A stretch of 64,000 bases of DNA from contig CM057481.1 in NCBI GenBank assembly GCA_030035585.1, positions 55,499,128 to 55,563,127 on the forward strand, in the 5' to 3' direction. This document shows, one piece after another, positions 1 to 11,589 of the stretch. Position numbers and translations under genes: made by a program. The notes beneath the pieces were generated by a model. It saw only the letters and a program-made list of their open reading frames with translations. It had not been told where the DNA came from and searched no databases. The stretch comes from Dugong dugon (lineage: Eukaryota > Chordata > Mammalia > Sirenia > Dugongidae). The stretch's first letter is position 1. The number at the start of each line of letters is the position of its first letter.

Positions 1-254
1 CTACAGCACAGATTAAGTTTCCAAGCAGTAAAGCATTGATACAGAAAAAGCAGGGTGAGTCTTTGGAAATAATTTTCCCATTCTACTATGAGATTGTATG
101 TTTGATGTTGCAGTACAGCCCAACGAATAGTGGAGATGGCATTTGGGGTCATTTTTCCACAGTTCTGCTAGATTCCAGTTTTTACCAAGCATGCCTTTGG
201 AGAATTCCTGGTGAGAGATTGATTTACACAGGAGTCATAGAAAGTTCACTAGTG

Positions 255-395
255 CATGGAAGAGGAAACAGCACTGGACTGGGAGTCCAGAGTCACCCTC
301 TGCTGTTATCTGCTATGTGATTGGGCAAACATCTTCATCTCCCAGAGCCTCAGGGACATCATTTGTAAAATAATAGGAGGCATATTTTCACTATG
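255..395 (+). mobile_element. MIR
   Basis: CACTGGACTGGGAGTCCAGA, GTGATTGGGCAAAC and AGAGCCTCAGGGACATC follow the MIR core order. Confidence 0.75.
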
Positions 396-853
396 ATACC
401 TTTCAAGTTCTAACACTTTCTTTTATTTCTGTTCCCCTAGTTGAGAATCAAATCCTAGAATTCACCTCATTAGCATGGTATCCTGGTCAACAAGCCAAGA
501 CAAAAATAAAATGGAGCCTGAACCTAGTGACCCAGAGACTGAATTCATAATCCAGCTGAATTAGCCATGAGGGTGTAGCACAAGGACTTGATATTGTTTC
601 ATATTACCTTTGTGCATTCAGCCACATCGTCTGACTCACTTCTCTGGTTCTCTTTGTTTATTCTTGACAGTCGTAGAAACCCCATGAAGGATCCCATTAC
701 TGTTCTGTCTGAGGAGATCCTTCTCAACGGTTAGCTTGCCCAGTACCTCTAAGGTTACCCCAGTTGCCATTGTTGTAAGGAAAAGAAATGTTCCATCCTT
801 GGGCAGCAGTTTCTAAGGAAACTTTACACGTCAGGCATGAAATTCTGGAGTTC

Positions 854-1024
854 CTTTTTTAAAAAAAAACAAACCCATTGCCGTCAAGTCAATTCTGACT
901 CATAGTGACCCTATAGGACAGAGTAGAACTGCCCCATAGGGTTTCCAAGGAGTGGCTGGTGGATTCAAACCCATCGACCTTTTGGTTAGCAGCCAAGCTC
1001 TTTACCACTGCATTACCAGGGCTC
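854..1024 (-). mobile_element. AfroSINE, short form
   Basis: An 18-bp perfect target duplication, CATGAAATTCTGGAGTTC, flanks it at 836-853 and 1025-1042. Its 3' end lies at the left with an A/AAAC-rich tail. It lacks the 'gcagactgccacatc' middle block present in long copies. Confidence 0.95.
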
Positions 1025-2762
1025 CATGAAATTCTGGAGTTCTTTTTAAAGTCTTAGTTAAATTTCGCCACGTGAAGCTACTGAAACTTTGCAAATGGTG
1101 TTATTCTGGTCGAGCCATTGTTTAGTGAATCCACACGTAAGTCAAGTAAGGTTGGCAATCACTACTAGATGTCAAAATACGTTGCCTTGGATTTCTAGAA
1201 CAGTGGTTGTTAACTGGAGAGTGAGGTGGGGACTGAAGGGCATAAAAGAACAGGGGACTTTGCCAGACAACACATTCTCCTCTTCCCCTAGAATGAGATT
1301 ATGATAAGCTCCACCCCTCCTCCGCTCCAGTATTACCCTCTACCACCATTGTGTTGGGGCCATTTGCTAGGTGGAAAAGTCCCACAGGTGAATTGGGTAT
1401 TTGCCTCCCTACTCTTCTGGAGCTGTCTCAGCCTGGTACCTTTCATGCTTCAGTTCCTCATTTCAGCATTTTTAATATTTAATGACCCTTCTAAGGTAGA
1501 GAATTATTTGGCAGCTTCCATACGTGTATCTGCTTTAGATCTTTTTATCTGTCTGGCTGAACTTCCATTTGCTAAATTGAAAGGTGGGTGTCTGAAATAG
1601 TGTTCAGCTGACTCATCTGAAGTTGAGAGGAGGCAAAGGGGGGTTGTGGAGTGTCAGGGCAGTTGGCAGTAATTTTCATTTTTCAATTTTTTTTAATTTA
1701 ATATTTTCTTTTCACTAAGATTTTAAGGCCACAAATTGGACTTGAACATTTGAGTTCCGGCCCCATTTCAAACTGAAAGAGTTTTTTGAGAGCCCATCTC
1801 AGCCCTCTTCTTCTCCATGAATTTCTTTTTCTTTGAACTTAAGGACTTTACCTTTTCAAAAATTTAATCTTAATCAACACCCATCTCACCTGGTGGATTA
1901 AGGGCCTCATCGTCTTTCACCAGATCAGAAAACCACTGTCCCTTGCCTGAAAGACAGAGGGCAATTGATTCCTACAATCAACTTGGCTTCTCTTTGATTT
2001 TGTAATCTATTTCTAGAGATTATAGGCGAGCTTTGAATTCCAAGGCTCTGGGCTTGTCAGCCCTTGAAGGCAAACACTTTGAAGCAGATCCTCGGCTTCA
2101 GGTTTCACGAGGGATGCCTGTATGTCAGAGGATGAAATTAATTTGTTTGTCATTTCATTGTGTAGATGAAACATGAATAAGTATCACTGCTGATGTTGTC
2201 CTGCTCTGGGTTGTTTGCTTATTTGACTGTATGACTTTTAAAAGAATTATGACATTAGTTTGTTTTTGAGAACCCCAGTCAAATCACTTAGAAACCTAAG
2301 TGAAAAGCATAATCCTTTTGAAAATCCTTCCTGAGCACCACCACTTCGGTAAACCTACCTAGTATACATGTACTCGGAAACTAGTTAATTACTCGTCGTG
2401 GATGCACTTGGGTTAACTAGGAAACTCTCCAGCTTGGGTTCAACAGGGAGAAGGGAAGAAGAAGGGGTGCTGTTTCCAGGCCCATGAGTTCCATATTCTT
2501 AAACACTCTTCATTTTCAAGCACTAATTATACAAGATCAATTAGTGCTTTATGCAAAGAGGGGGTTACGTGAAATTGTGTTTGCATGTGTTAATGCTTAC
2601 AAGCTAACATACTACCAAAAAATATATTTTTAAAGATAAAGGTCTCTATAACACTCATTGTTACAATATTAAATGATGTAGTAATGGTATTTACATATAT
2701 CACCACACTTAAAGAAATAGATGAAGGCTCACATAAGTATTATTGATAGACACTATACCTCT

Positions 2763-2796
2763 TGCACATACACACACACACATACACATACTTATG
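2763..2796 (+). repeat. Imperfect (CA)n microsatellite
   Basis: Alternating CA with TA and TT interruptions. Confidence 0.8.
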
Positions 2797-2846
2797 CATC
2801 CAGGCTACTGAAAAAGCATTTTTGTTAACCAAGGCCCAGAACTCCC

Positions 2847-2872
2847 TTTTTTTTTTTGGGGGGGGGGGGGGG
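2847..2872 (+). repeat. T11 followed by G15
   Basis: An uninterrupted run of 11 T then 15 G, followed by CGG. The long G run could form G-quadruplex structures or be a difficult assembly site. Confidence 0.85.
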
Positions 2873-2934
2873 CGGTACTTGGAGGATGAAAAGAAAAAAA
2901 AAAAGATGATACAAAAAAATGATAAATTAGAGTT

Positions 2935-3895
2935 TATCAAGTTTCAGGATAATGGGAGTACACCCACAAGCATATATAGGTTTGGCAGAGGATATTTCTA
3001 CATATGCATTTGTATGTGCTACAAATGTATCCAGGTGTATAGGAGAGCACACGGGGATACAGTTATGAAAACTTCATAGCCATAACCAAGTACCTCAAGG
3101 GACAGAGTCACTGGGCTCGAGGGCTTAGGACCATAGTCTTGGGTGACATCTAGATCAATTGGTATAATCTAGTCCATAAATACAATGTTCTACATCCTGC
3201 TTTGGTGAGTAGAGACTGGGATCTTAAAAACTTGGGAATGGCCATCTAAGATACAACTATTGGTCTCTTCCCATCCGGAGCAAAGCAGAGTGAAGAAAGT
3301 CACAGTCTCGAGAAAACAATTAGTCTAAAGGGCTGATGGGCCACATCAACCACAGCCCTCCACTAGCCAGAGACCAAAAGAACTAGATGGTTCCTGGCTA
3401 CTAATACTGACCGCTCTGATCCAGATCACGGTCGAAGGTCCTCGACAGAGTGGGAGAGGAATGTAGAACAAAATTCAAATTGATAAAAAAGACCAGTCTT
3501 ACTGGTCCAACAGAGACTGGTGGAACCCCTGAGACTATGGCCCTTAGACACCCTTCAAACCTGGAGCTAAACCCACTCCCAGACATCACCTTTCAGCCAA
3601 ACAATACCCATGAGGAATGTGCGCCTCAGAACAATCAACCACATGAGACCAAAAGGGCAGCATTTTCCTGAAAACAAAGTTCAGAAGGCAGGAAGGGGCA
3701 GGAAAGATGGCGAATGGAAATGGGGAACTCAGGGAGGAAGTGGATAGAGTGCTGTCACGCTGAGGAAGTTGCAACTTATGTCACAAAACAAAAGGTCTAT
3801 AAATCGTTGAATCGGAGATTAATTTCCCCTGTAAACTTTCACCCATACCACAATAAAAGGTTCAGAAAAAAGAAACTTCAATATAAAGAACAAGA
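2935..3895 (+). mobile_element. L1 3' end, sense orientation
   Basis: 3101-3895 matches the L1 3' UTR copy at 54.2 kb, with shared blocks such as AGATCAATTGG, GCCATCTAAGATAC and a terminal CCACAATAAAAG. The left boundary is uncertain. ORFs here are on UTR sequence and do not code. Confidence 0.8.
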
Positions 3896-4228
3896 ATTTT
3901 AGTATGCTGAGCCTTTGCTGTAATGGATTTTTAAGTCTTCCCATTTTTACTATAATGGTACAAATATTAATTCAATAATGTGTCATTGCCACAGAAGTGA
4001 ATTTATATTTTTAATAATGTTTGCATTGTGTGCACACAGAAATAACCGTGCTATAGCGCAGAGAAAAAAATTATCTCAGGAAAACACTGAACAAACTGAT
4101 CTGAGAAAATCTGTAGGGCTTAAAAATAAAAATCATTCATTGAGAAGGTGTCTGAATTTTCAGCCTCAAAGTCCTTGCTATTTCTTCCAGAATACGGCTC
4201 TCTAAACAAAATTCCCCAAAGCTAATTA

Positions 4229-4268
4229 AAACACACACACAGAGACACACACACAAACACACACACAC
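4229..4268 (+). repeat. Imperfect (AC)n microsatellite
   Basis: (AC)n with AGAG and AAAC interruptions, about 180 nt before an FRMD4B acceptor. Confidence 0.85.
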
Positions 4269-4447
4269 TGTGGCTTCCCTTAACTCACCTTTCGTCTGTC
4301 CACCCCCACTTTACCCTGCAATGGTATGATCTGCATTTGATCGTAAACTGGAGGTGCCAAGCTGTGGCAGCTTCCCCAGCTCCACAGCCTTTTGCTACAA
4401 CCTAGAGCAGCACTGTGCTCAGTGATGCTTTGCTTTTCCACCCACAG

Positions 4448-4504
4448 GGTCAAATCGAAGTGGACAGCGAAACCACCTTCAAGTTAGCGGCGCTCGTTCT
4501 GCAG
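4448..4504 (+). CDS. FRMD4B: FRMD4B coding exon: end of FERM lobe F1
   Basis: The exon is 57 nt, 19 codons, phase 0 at both ends. It follows a CAG acceptor and precedes a GTAAGA donor. The translation begins GQIEVDSETTF and ends in LVLQ, matching the last strand and helix of the ubiquitin-like F1 lobe of FRMD4-family FERM proteins. FRMD4B (GRSP1) is known as a junctional scaffold that binds the ARF6 exchange factor GRP1/cytohesin-3. FRMD4A is the close paralogue; later exons favour FRMD4B. These are residues 1-19 of the part seen here. The start codon and the beginning of F1 lie upstream of the window, since nothing in the first 4.4 kb encodes the expected preceding sequence. Confidence 0.9.
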
Positions 4505-5264
4505 GTAAGAATTTACAAACTGCCTCTTCCCAGCTCCTTTCTGTTTGTTGGTTTTGTTAACTGTCTGCAACTCTGAAACTTTTGCGTGGGCCAGTGGCTG
4601 GTAGATTTTTAAGCCAGATGGTTGTTTGCCAGTGAAAAGTGTGAGCCACCGTTTTCTGTTTTGGTGTAGTTTACACAAGCTGTAGTGTGATATTGTGTGT
4701 TTCAACCACAAATGAAATTTAGAGCTCTCCAAGGGGAAAGAGTTAAGGCTGTATTCCTGGAAAAGACCTTCTGGGTTACTTGAATTTTGGAGGTAACAGT
4801 TGTTACAACAGTTGTAATTTTCATTTAAATTTAGTAACTTTTGAATAGATTGCTTTGAGGCTGAGCAAAAGGGCCTTTAATTTTTAAAGACACCAGTGTT
4901 TGAAAAACAAAGTCTGTTTCCGTGCTGATTTAAAAAGTAAAGAGAAAACAAATAGTGCGTGTTGATTTACCTTGAACAGAGACTCATTTATCTTGTGACC
5001 TTTGAAAAATAAAAGGAGAAATAATTATTTGTGCTGTTTCAGATGCATTTGTCTCTTCCATAAAGAATAAGAAATATTTTGTGGATATTAGCTTTTTCTT
5101 ATCAATGTCACGTTCTTCTCCGTAGCCGTAGGGAGAGGGATGCTTATATTAAAGTGGGAACATTCTTCCAGACAAAACTCGGAGACTTTAATGATCAAGT
5201 GTAAAACTCATTGAGCTTGGCGTAAATACATACTGATTATTTACCTTTTTGTTTTTTATTGCAG
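4505..5264 (+). other. FRMD4B: FRMD4B short intron before the microexon
   Basis: This 760-nt intron (GTAAGA to TTGCAG) has no recognisable transposon. It is AT-rich and ends in a long T-rich tract, which may help definition of the 23-nt exon that follows; that role is inferred. Confidence 0.8.
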
Positions 5265-5287
5265 GAAGCCAAAGGGGATTATACCAG
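5265..5287 (+). CDS. FRMD4B: FRMD4B microexon (23 nt)
   Basis: This 23-nt exon encodes EAKGDYT plus the first two bases of a serine codon. It has a long T-rich tract and GCAG acceptor before it and a CAG/GTAATG junction after it. Leaving it out would shift the reading frame, because 23 is not a multiple of three. The residues fit the start of the F2 lobe, and the split AG+T serine codon is completed by the next exon 29 kb away. It is too short for ORF finding and was placed by family sequence and splice phase. Confidence 0.88.
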
Positions 5288-6681
5288 GTAATGATTCTTT
5301 TTCTGATGATACTGTGCAATATAACCAGAGCTGAATTATTTAATGCTGTTATTTTAAATAACAATGGGGGCAAAATCAAAAGAAAGTAAATCCCAGGGCA
5401 GGGGACTGAGATCTCTCCCCTCTTCAAATAGAACCTATTCTTTTTGTGAATGAATCTGGAATGACGCTTGGGAATGACGCTTTCTTACAATTTTGCAAGC
5501 CAGAGTGACAACGAATTGTAATCAGAAGCCTTCCCAAGTTCTATTTACTGTCATCTGTTAGCAAGATGAAGAAATCTATAAAAAGCTTTGGTAGCCTGTG
5601 CTGATTTTTTTTTTTTCTTAAATTTATAATAACCCTGTGTTTGATGAGTTATAACGCATGCACAAAAAGATTAAATCCATCAGCTGCTTAGTTAAGGGAT
5701 TAATAGGGGCTTTCTTTTTGCAGCTGCCCCGAAGGGGCCTCACCCTTCATACACTTGACCTGACAGTTGTATTGTTACTGCCATCCACTTGCTGGTTCTA
5801 GCTGCCTGACTGGCCACAGCAACACGGAGTGTTTACATTTGAATTCGCCCTCTACCTGCTCCGCTCAGTCCTTTCAGTGCAAGAACTGTAGTTGGAGAAG
5901 TAGAAAACTGTTAAAGGGGGAGGCTAGGCTTCCGATTAGAAACAGTTCCCAGGCCGGTGACCCATTGAAAAGCCTCGCCTCTGACATGTTAATGTTCGAC
6001 TCCTGGTAAACTTTACCCGTAGATTATTTACAGATCACCTAGTACTCGTTCCCTGCCAGGTCCTTTGAAAAGTGTGCTCCTTAACGGACTGATAGCAAAA
6101 GAATGCCTCCCGAGCTTGACCACGTCCAGTCCCTGAGTGAAACTTCACTTCAGAAACTGCCAACACCCTCCTTCCTCGTCTGTCTGTTCCATTGAGTAGA
6201 AGGTCAATGATCCACCCCACACCATGATCCACCCACTACATTCTCCCATGAGCTTCATTTCATACTAAAAATAACCTTTTTTTAAGGTAGGAAAGATGCT
6301 CTGAAGGGATCATAGAAATCAATTAGCACCAATATTTTTTAACTATAAAGAGAAAATGTCGGGGGGAGGGAAGGATCAATTAGTTTCTAGATCATTAGCA
6401 AACAGCATCCAGGGCTGCTATATCCTTCACTGTTGTTTTTCCTGGAGGAGCTGTATTTCCTTGGAGATCAGATATGCAAGGAATGCCATAATTTATGGGG
6501 GTGAGTCTGAAGTAGATTTACAAACAAGGGCCTCGGGGTCAAGAGCTCATACTCTGCTGTCTGTGGGTTGCTAAGTTTCCCTCCTTCACTTTCTCCCTGT
6601 GGAACATCAGTCAAGCACGTGACTGATCCTGTCCGAGCCTCAATTTCAGCATCAGTGAAATGAGACCTACCTTCTATAATT

Positions 6682-6980
6682 ATCGTTGTTAGCTGCTATG
6701 GAGTCGGCCCCCAACTCATGGCGAACCCATGCACAATGGGATCAGACTGTTGTGATCTATAGGTTTTTATTGGCTGATTTGCAGAAGTAGATTGCCAGGC
6801 CTTTCCTGCTAGTCCATCTTAGTATGGAAGCTCCACCGAAAGCTATTCAGCATCACAGCAACAGGCAAGCCCCCACTGATAGACGAGTGGGGGCTGCACA
6901 TGAGGTGCATTGGCCGAGAACTGAATCAGGGTCTTCTGCACCGAAGGTGAGAATTCTGCTGCTGTACCACCACTGCCCTC
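6682..6980 (-). mobile_element. SINE with tRNA-Gly-like head
   Basis: Read on the minus strand it starts with a degraded tRNA-Gly-like A box (GGTAGAATTCTC in better copies) and runs through GCCAATGCACCTCATG. It ends in a tail related to the RTE 3' end. It interrupts a MIR. Confidence 0.82.
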
Positions 6981-7006
6981 TTTACAGGACTATCATGAGA
7001 ATTAAA

Positions 7007-7209
7007 GAAGCCCCGGTGATGCAATGGATAAAGTACTCAGCTGCTAAACGGAGGGTCGGTAGTTCAAACCCACCAGCCGCTCCATGGGAGAAAAGACCTG
7101 GTGATCAGCTCCTGTAAAGATTAGTCTTGGAAACCCTATGGGCCAGTTCTACTCTGTCCTATAGGGTCGCTGTGAGTCAGAATCGACTTGAGGGCACCCA
7201 ACAACGAAG
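7007..7209 (+). mobile_element. AfroSINE, long form
   Basis: Flanked by an 11-bp direct repeat TGAGAATTAAA (6996-7006 and 7210-7220). It has the tRNA-like head, the GTTCAAACCC B-box-like motif and a tail with GAATCGACTTGA. It sits inside an older MIR. Confidence 0.93.
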
Positions 7210-7647
7210 TGAGAATTAAATGTATGTCAGCATTGCCCAAGGCAATATCAGGGATGTAGGAAGCTCTCCCCACGTTCTGGCCGTTACTATAATGTCATTA
7301 CCGTACTCGTCATCCTGTCTTATCTCCTGCCTTGTCTGGAAAGACTTTTGGGATTAAGCTGGGCCTAGAGAAGTTGTAATAATGTGGTGGGGGAAAGAAT
7401 ACAAAGAGAAGGTAATTTCACAAACCTTCCTTAGGGAAGATTCCTTGCCTGCAGTGGAAGAAGGTAGAGAAGGGACCTGCCCTTGGTATCCCAGACGTGT
7501 GTGCTTTGGGACTTCAAGTTTAGTGAGTTAGTCTGGCCTAACCTAATCCGATCCTTTCCCTTAACTTCACCTTGTTCCTGGTGGTTCCCTGACTGATCAC
7601 AAGACGGAAGAAGGGGAGGACACAAGTCTGAAATTGTCTACACCATG

Positions 7648-7775
7648 CTGAGGAGTAGAAAGAGCCTGGGACTGGGAATCAGACAAACAGCAGTGCGACC
7701 CTATGAGAATGAGCTATGTATCTGTCCTGAGCCTCAGTTTCCTCACCTGTGAATTGAGTTAATGAAAATTAGTGG
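7648..7775 (+). mobile_element. MIR
   Basis: GAGCCTGGGACTGGGAATC, then GAGCCTCAGTTTCCTCACC. Confidence 0.8.
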
Positions 7776-8054
7776 CTTTGCAGGATGGTTTTGAGGAGGG
7801 AGTTGGTGAAGGGGAAAAATTACGTGAATTATGGATTGTTTCACGAGTGTTAGTTATTGCTAACGAGGGTAAAAGAAATGATAAGAAATGTGAACTTTCA
7901 TCACCAGGCTTATTAGGAAGCAGGATTTGGCTCATTGCTGCCACTACCTCCCCATCTGGCCTTCTCCCCTCCTGAACAGAGGGATATTTTTCTCCTCCAA
8001 AATATTGGTATCCAAGTAATTTTAAAAATCAGGTTAAATAAAAATACCATGAGG

Positions 8055-8475
8055 CAATGTGTATAGTGGTTAGAGCAAAGACTCTAGAACCAGGCCCATT
8101 AAAACCCACTGCCGTCAAGTCGATTCTCATAGGAACCCTATAGGACAGAGTAGAACTGCCCCACAGGGTCTCCAAGCTGTAATCTTTACGGAAGCAGACT
8201 GCCACATGCTTCTCCTGTGGAGCGGCTGGTGGGTTCCAACTGCCAGCTTTCCAGTGAGCAGCCGAGTGCTGTGCCACTGCACCACCAGGGCTCCTCTAGG
8301 ACCAGGCAGCCTTATTCATATCCCAGGCCTGCCACTTATATTAGCTATGAAATCTTGCACAAGTTACTAAAACCCTCTGAGCCACAGTTTCCTCATCTGT
8401 AACACAGGATTTCTAATAACAGTGCACACAGCCCATGGTATTGCTGTGAGGAGCAAGTCAGTACTTATAAAATGC
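8055..8475 (+). mobile_element. MIR interrupted by an AfroSINE
   Basis: GTATAGTGGTTAGAGCAAAG lies before the SINE; CCCAGGCCTGCCACTTATA and GTTTCCTCATCTGTAAC lie after it. Confidence 0.88.
8096..8293 (-). mobile_element. AfroSINE, long form, inside a MIR
   Basis: Flanked by CTCTAGAACCAGGC (8082-8095) and CTCTAGGACCAGGC (8294-8307), one mismatch in 14. Both flanks belong to the same MIR copy. Confidence 0.94.
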
Positions 8476-9414
8476 TTAAAAAATTCCCGCAGTCGCTGCT
8501 TTAACCTGTCAAATGGATGGGCATGGCTTGCAGCTCTCCTGCTGCTACAATATGAGTTGTTTCTCTTTCTTCTGCTCGTATACTTAATGCTGTGATTAAC
8601 ATCTCTTTGTATTTGGGATGGCCATTTTCTTCCCGTCATTGGTTTTCTTAAGTGAGATTTCTTAGATGGGAAGGGCATTTTCAAGCATAGGGAGATTCCT
8701 CGGAGGAGACAAAGTGCTGAAATGGAATTTATGCATGTTTGATACAAGTAAGCTTAAATTATAGAAAATTCATTACTTAATCCAATAAACATGTACCAAA
8801 TGCCTAAAATGTGTCCGTGCAGGTCTAGGTATTGTGAGTGCAAAAATAAAGACTGCAGGCACCCTCCCTCCAGGGAGTCTGACATTCTGTCAAGGGCTAC
8901 CTCAGTGGCAATTCCGGATTCCACTTTTCCGGTGGTTTCCATTAGTAGCTGTAGCTCTTGGCCTTTAGAACTTTACTGAATTTTCTCCCTAAGGTTTAAA
9001 CGTTGACCAAAAGATATCCCCCAAACACCTTCCTAGATCAGGGCAATGAGGCTTTTTCAATTAAGACAGTGATTTAACACCTAATTCTAAAGGCTGCTTT
9101 GATCAACTCCTTGTGAATATACCCCTCTGTCTTGAATTTAGTATTTCCAAAGCTGAAATCACCAGCATCCCAGCCTCCAGGCCAACTCCTCTTTCACTAC
9201 CTGCCCTTAAATTTCACCATCCTCTTGAATCATCTCTAAGGATTTTCCCCTTTCCACCTCCCACCCCTTCAGCCCCCATCTATCAGACAGCTCCCTCCTT
9301 TCCCTTTTCTTTATCAGAACGCTCATTTTCTCAGCCCTCATTCTCCTCCACTCAAAAAAAGTATGTGTGGGTACAGTTTATTTGAGCTAACAAGTAAGTG
9401 CTTGCTATGACATT

Positions 9415-9790
9415 GTTAAAAATCATGCCTGGTTTCATTCATTCCTCACCACAACTCAGAGAGGTAACCCGTTGCCTTCGAGTCGATTTTGACTCATGGT
9501 GACCCTATAGGACAGAGTAGAACTGCCCCATAGGCATTCCAAGGCTGTAGTCTTTACAGAAGCAGACTGCCACATCTTTCTCCTGTGGAGCAACTGGTGG
9601 GTTCGAACTGCCAACCTTTTAGATAGCAGCCAAGCACTTAACCACTGCCACCGGGGCTCCTCCCCAAAGAGATACTGTTAGCATCCTTATTTAAAAAGTT
9701 AATAGATGGAACATTTAGGCCCAAAGAGATTAAGTCACATAGCCAGTGAGTTCCCAGGTCTGTTCTAACTCCACCGCACACTTTTTTCTA
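9415..9790 (-). mobile_element. MIR interrupted by AfroSINEs
   Basis: TTCCTCACCACAACTCAGAG lies before the first SINE; AAAGAGATTAAGTCACATAG after it. The pair of SINEs at 9783-10216 inserted at its right end. Confidence 0.75.
9466..9664 (-). mobile_element. AfroSINE, long form, inside a MIR
   Basis: Reads GAGTCGATTTTGACTC at the left and a CCACCGGGGCTCC end at the right. A weak direct repeat, CAGAGAGGTA against CAAAGAGATA, flanks it within a minus-strand MIR. Confidence 0.9.
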
Positions 9791-9994
9791 CTGGTGGCTG
9801 TTCAGTTAATTCTGATTCTCAGCAGCCCTATAGGATAGAGTAGAACTGCCCCTAGGGTATCCAATGCTGTAATCTTTACGACAGCAGACTGCTACACCTT
9901 TCTCCCACAGAGTGGCTGTTGGGTTCTAACCGCCAACCTTAACCAGTGGTTAAGCAGCTGAGTGCTTAACAATTGTGCCACCAGGACTCCAAAT
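9783..9994 (-). mobile_element. AfroSINE, first of an adjacent pair
   Basis: Diverged long-form copy flanked by the octamer CGCACACT at 9775-9782 and 9995-10002. The end boundaries are good to a few bases. Confidence 0.88.
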
Positions 9995-10002
9995 CGCACA
10001 CT

Positions 10003-10216
10003 GTCGTCATTAGTTGTTAGGTGCTGTCGAGTTGATTCCGACTCATAGCGACCCTGTAGGACAGCGTAGAACGTCCCCATAAGATTTACAAGGCTGTAAT
10101 CTTTTTAGAAGCAGACTGCCACATCTTTCTCCCGTGGAGCAGCTGGTGTGTTTGAACCCCTGACCTGTTGGTTAGCAGCTGAGTGCTTAACCACTGCACC
10201 ACCAGGAGTCCTTCTG
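10003..10216 (-). mobile_element. AfroSINE, second of an adjacent pair
   Basis: Starts with a GTTGTTAGGTGCTGTCGAG tail and ends CACCAGGAGTCC. It is flanked by TCGCACACT at 9994-10002 and 10217-10225. Confidence 0.9.
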
Positions 10217-10463
10217 TCGCACACTCCTGCCTGCATATTCTGGGAGTTACCTTCCTAAAATAGATTTGATCATTGTTGTTTACTTGGTCAAAAAATCTTT
10301 TACAGTTTCTCACTGCATACAGACACCCACGCCCCAACATCCCAACCTGGCGTACAAGGCCTTACTTGATCTGGCATTATGAATTTTAACCTCCCATACT
10401 CTATTGTCCATACTTCTAAATATCTGTCCATGCCACTCTTCTCTTTCTTTTTCTCCCACATAC

Positions 10464-10634
10464 ACAAAAAAGAGTTGCTGTTGAGTCAATTCCTACTCAT
10501 GGTGACCCCATGTGCATCAGAGTAGAACTGTGCTCCATGGGGTTTTCAATGGCTGATGTTTTGGAAGTAGATCACCAGGCCTTTCTTCCAAGACACCTTT
10601 GGGTGGACTCGAACCTCCGCCACCCAGGGACCCC
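10464..10634 (-). mobile_element. AfroSINE, variant subfamily
   Basis: Has the diagnostic blocks GAACTGTGCTCCATGGGG and GTGGACTCGAACCTCC, which set it apart from the common form. Its head end, beyond CCACCCAGGGA, is shortened. Confidence 0.85.
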
Positions 10635-11377
10635 TTTCCCCCACATATCTGTACTATTTTGGCTTCATGGCTTTGCTCCACTTCTTCTTCCTAGAATGCC
10701 TTTAAAAACAACAATTCTCCCCTTCGTATTTTGCTTCCTGCCACATTTCCTTAAGAGTATTTTAAGTTAACATTATCATAACCTATAGGAAGCTTTGCTC
10801 TCTGAAAGTTAATTAAATAGTGAAGTGGAGACTTCCATTTTCTTTAAATAGTTGACAAGTCTGAATTTCTAAGTCAGCCCTTAAACCACAAAGATAAGCT
10901 ACTCCCGGTAACACAACACAGACAAACTCCACGAATTCCTGAAAGCTGACAGGGCAAGGAGACAGGCTTTATCACTGAGCCAGCCACAGATGAGCTTGTA
11001 AATGCAAAGCATTTTCATCTTTTTTTTTAAAAAAAAAAAAAAGCCCTGAAAAATGGAAGTTAGCAAGTAACTGTCTGGTCAAGGTGCTTCTGCTTATAAG
11101 AAGAAGTGAGTGCCTACATTTTACAATTCATTGCTGGGTCAGAATGAGAGTATGTTCGTACCAGCTTCAGATGGGAAAGAAATAATCACAACGCTCACAG
11201 CCTTGCCTCAAAATGCAGCTGTTTCCCACGGGGAAAAGGAATTTATTTGGATGCCCTGAGAGTAGTTTCCGAAGGAAAAAGATGAAGATATTAAAGAACT
11301 TTGCCCCCTAGTTCCTACATGTTACAGCACCCAAAGCTTGAAGTCATCATTCCATGTCTAAAGCCTCTAAACTCAGT

Positions 11378-11547
11378 CAAAAAAAAAAAAAAAATCCATT
11401 GCCATGGAGTTGATTCTGACACATAGCAACCCTGTAGGACAGAGTAGAACTGCCCCCATAGAGTTTCCAAGGAGCGGCTGGTGGATTTGAACTGCTGACC
11501 TTTTGGTTAGTAGCCAAGCTCTTAACCACGGTGCCACCAGGGCTCCT
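11378..11547 (-). mobile_element. AfroSINE, short form
   Basis: Flanked by TAAACTCAGT (11368-11377) and TAAAGTCAGT (11548-11557). An A-rich run of about 17 bases lies at its 3' (left) end. Confidence 0.92.
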
Positions 11548-11589
11548 TAAAGTCAGTTACAAGAACAAGAATAACAACTCCTATAGGCC

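Larger units (their letters stand above)
1..4447 (+). other. FRMD4B: FRMD4B intron, 3' part
   Basis: This is the end of an intron that begins upstream. It holds a MIR, one AfroSINE, a G/T-rich tract and a sense L1 3' end. 395-853, 1043-2750 and 3900-4225 show no repeat or gene that I recognise. The intron ends in CCCACAG, preceded by a moderately pyrimidine-rich tract. Confidence 0.8.
6545..7260 (+). mobile_element. MIR interrupted by two SINEs
   Basis: Pieces before 6682, between 6980 and 7006, and after 7209 (CAGCATTGCCCAAGG) form one diverged MIR hosting a tRNA-Gly SINE and an AfroSINE. Confidence 0.7.

Noticed and set aside
7..56. Possible upstream FRMD4B exon (CTACAG before, GGTGAGT after)
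   Set aside because: In the phase required by the next exon the sequence has a TGA stop, and its translation does not match the F1 lobe.
2740..2940. Minus-strand ORF with a proline run
   Set aside because: The prolines and lysines come from the G15 and A-rich tracts; there is no other coding signal.
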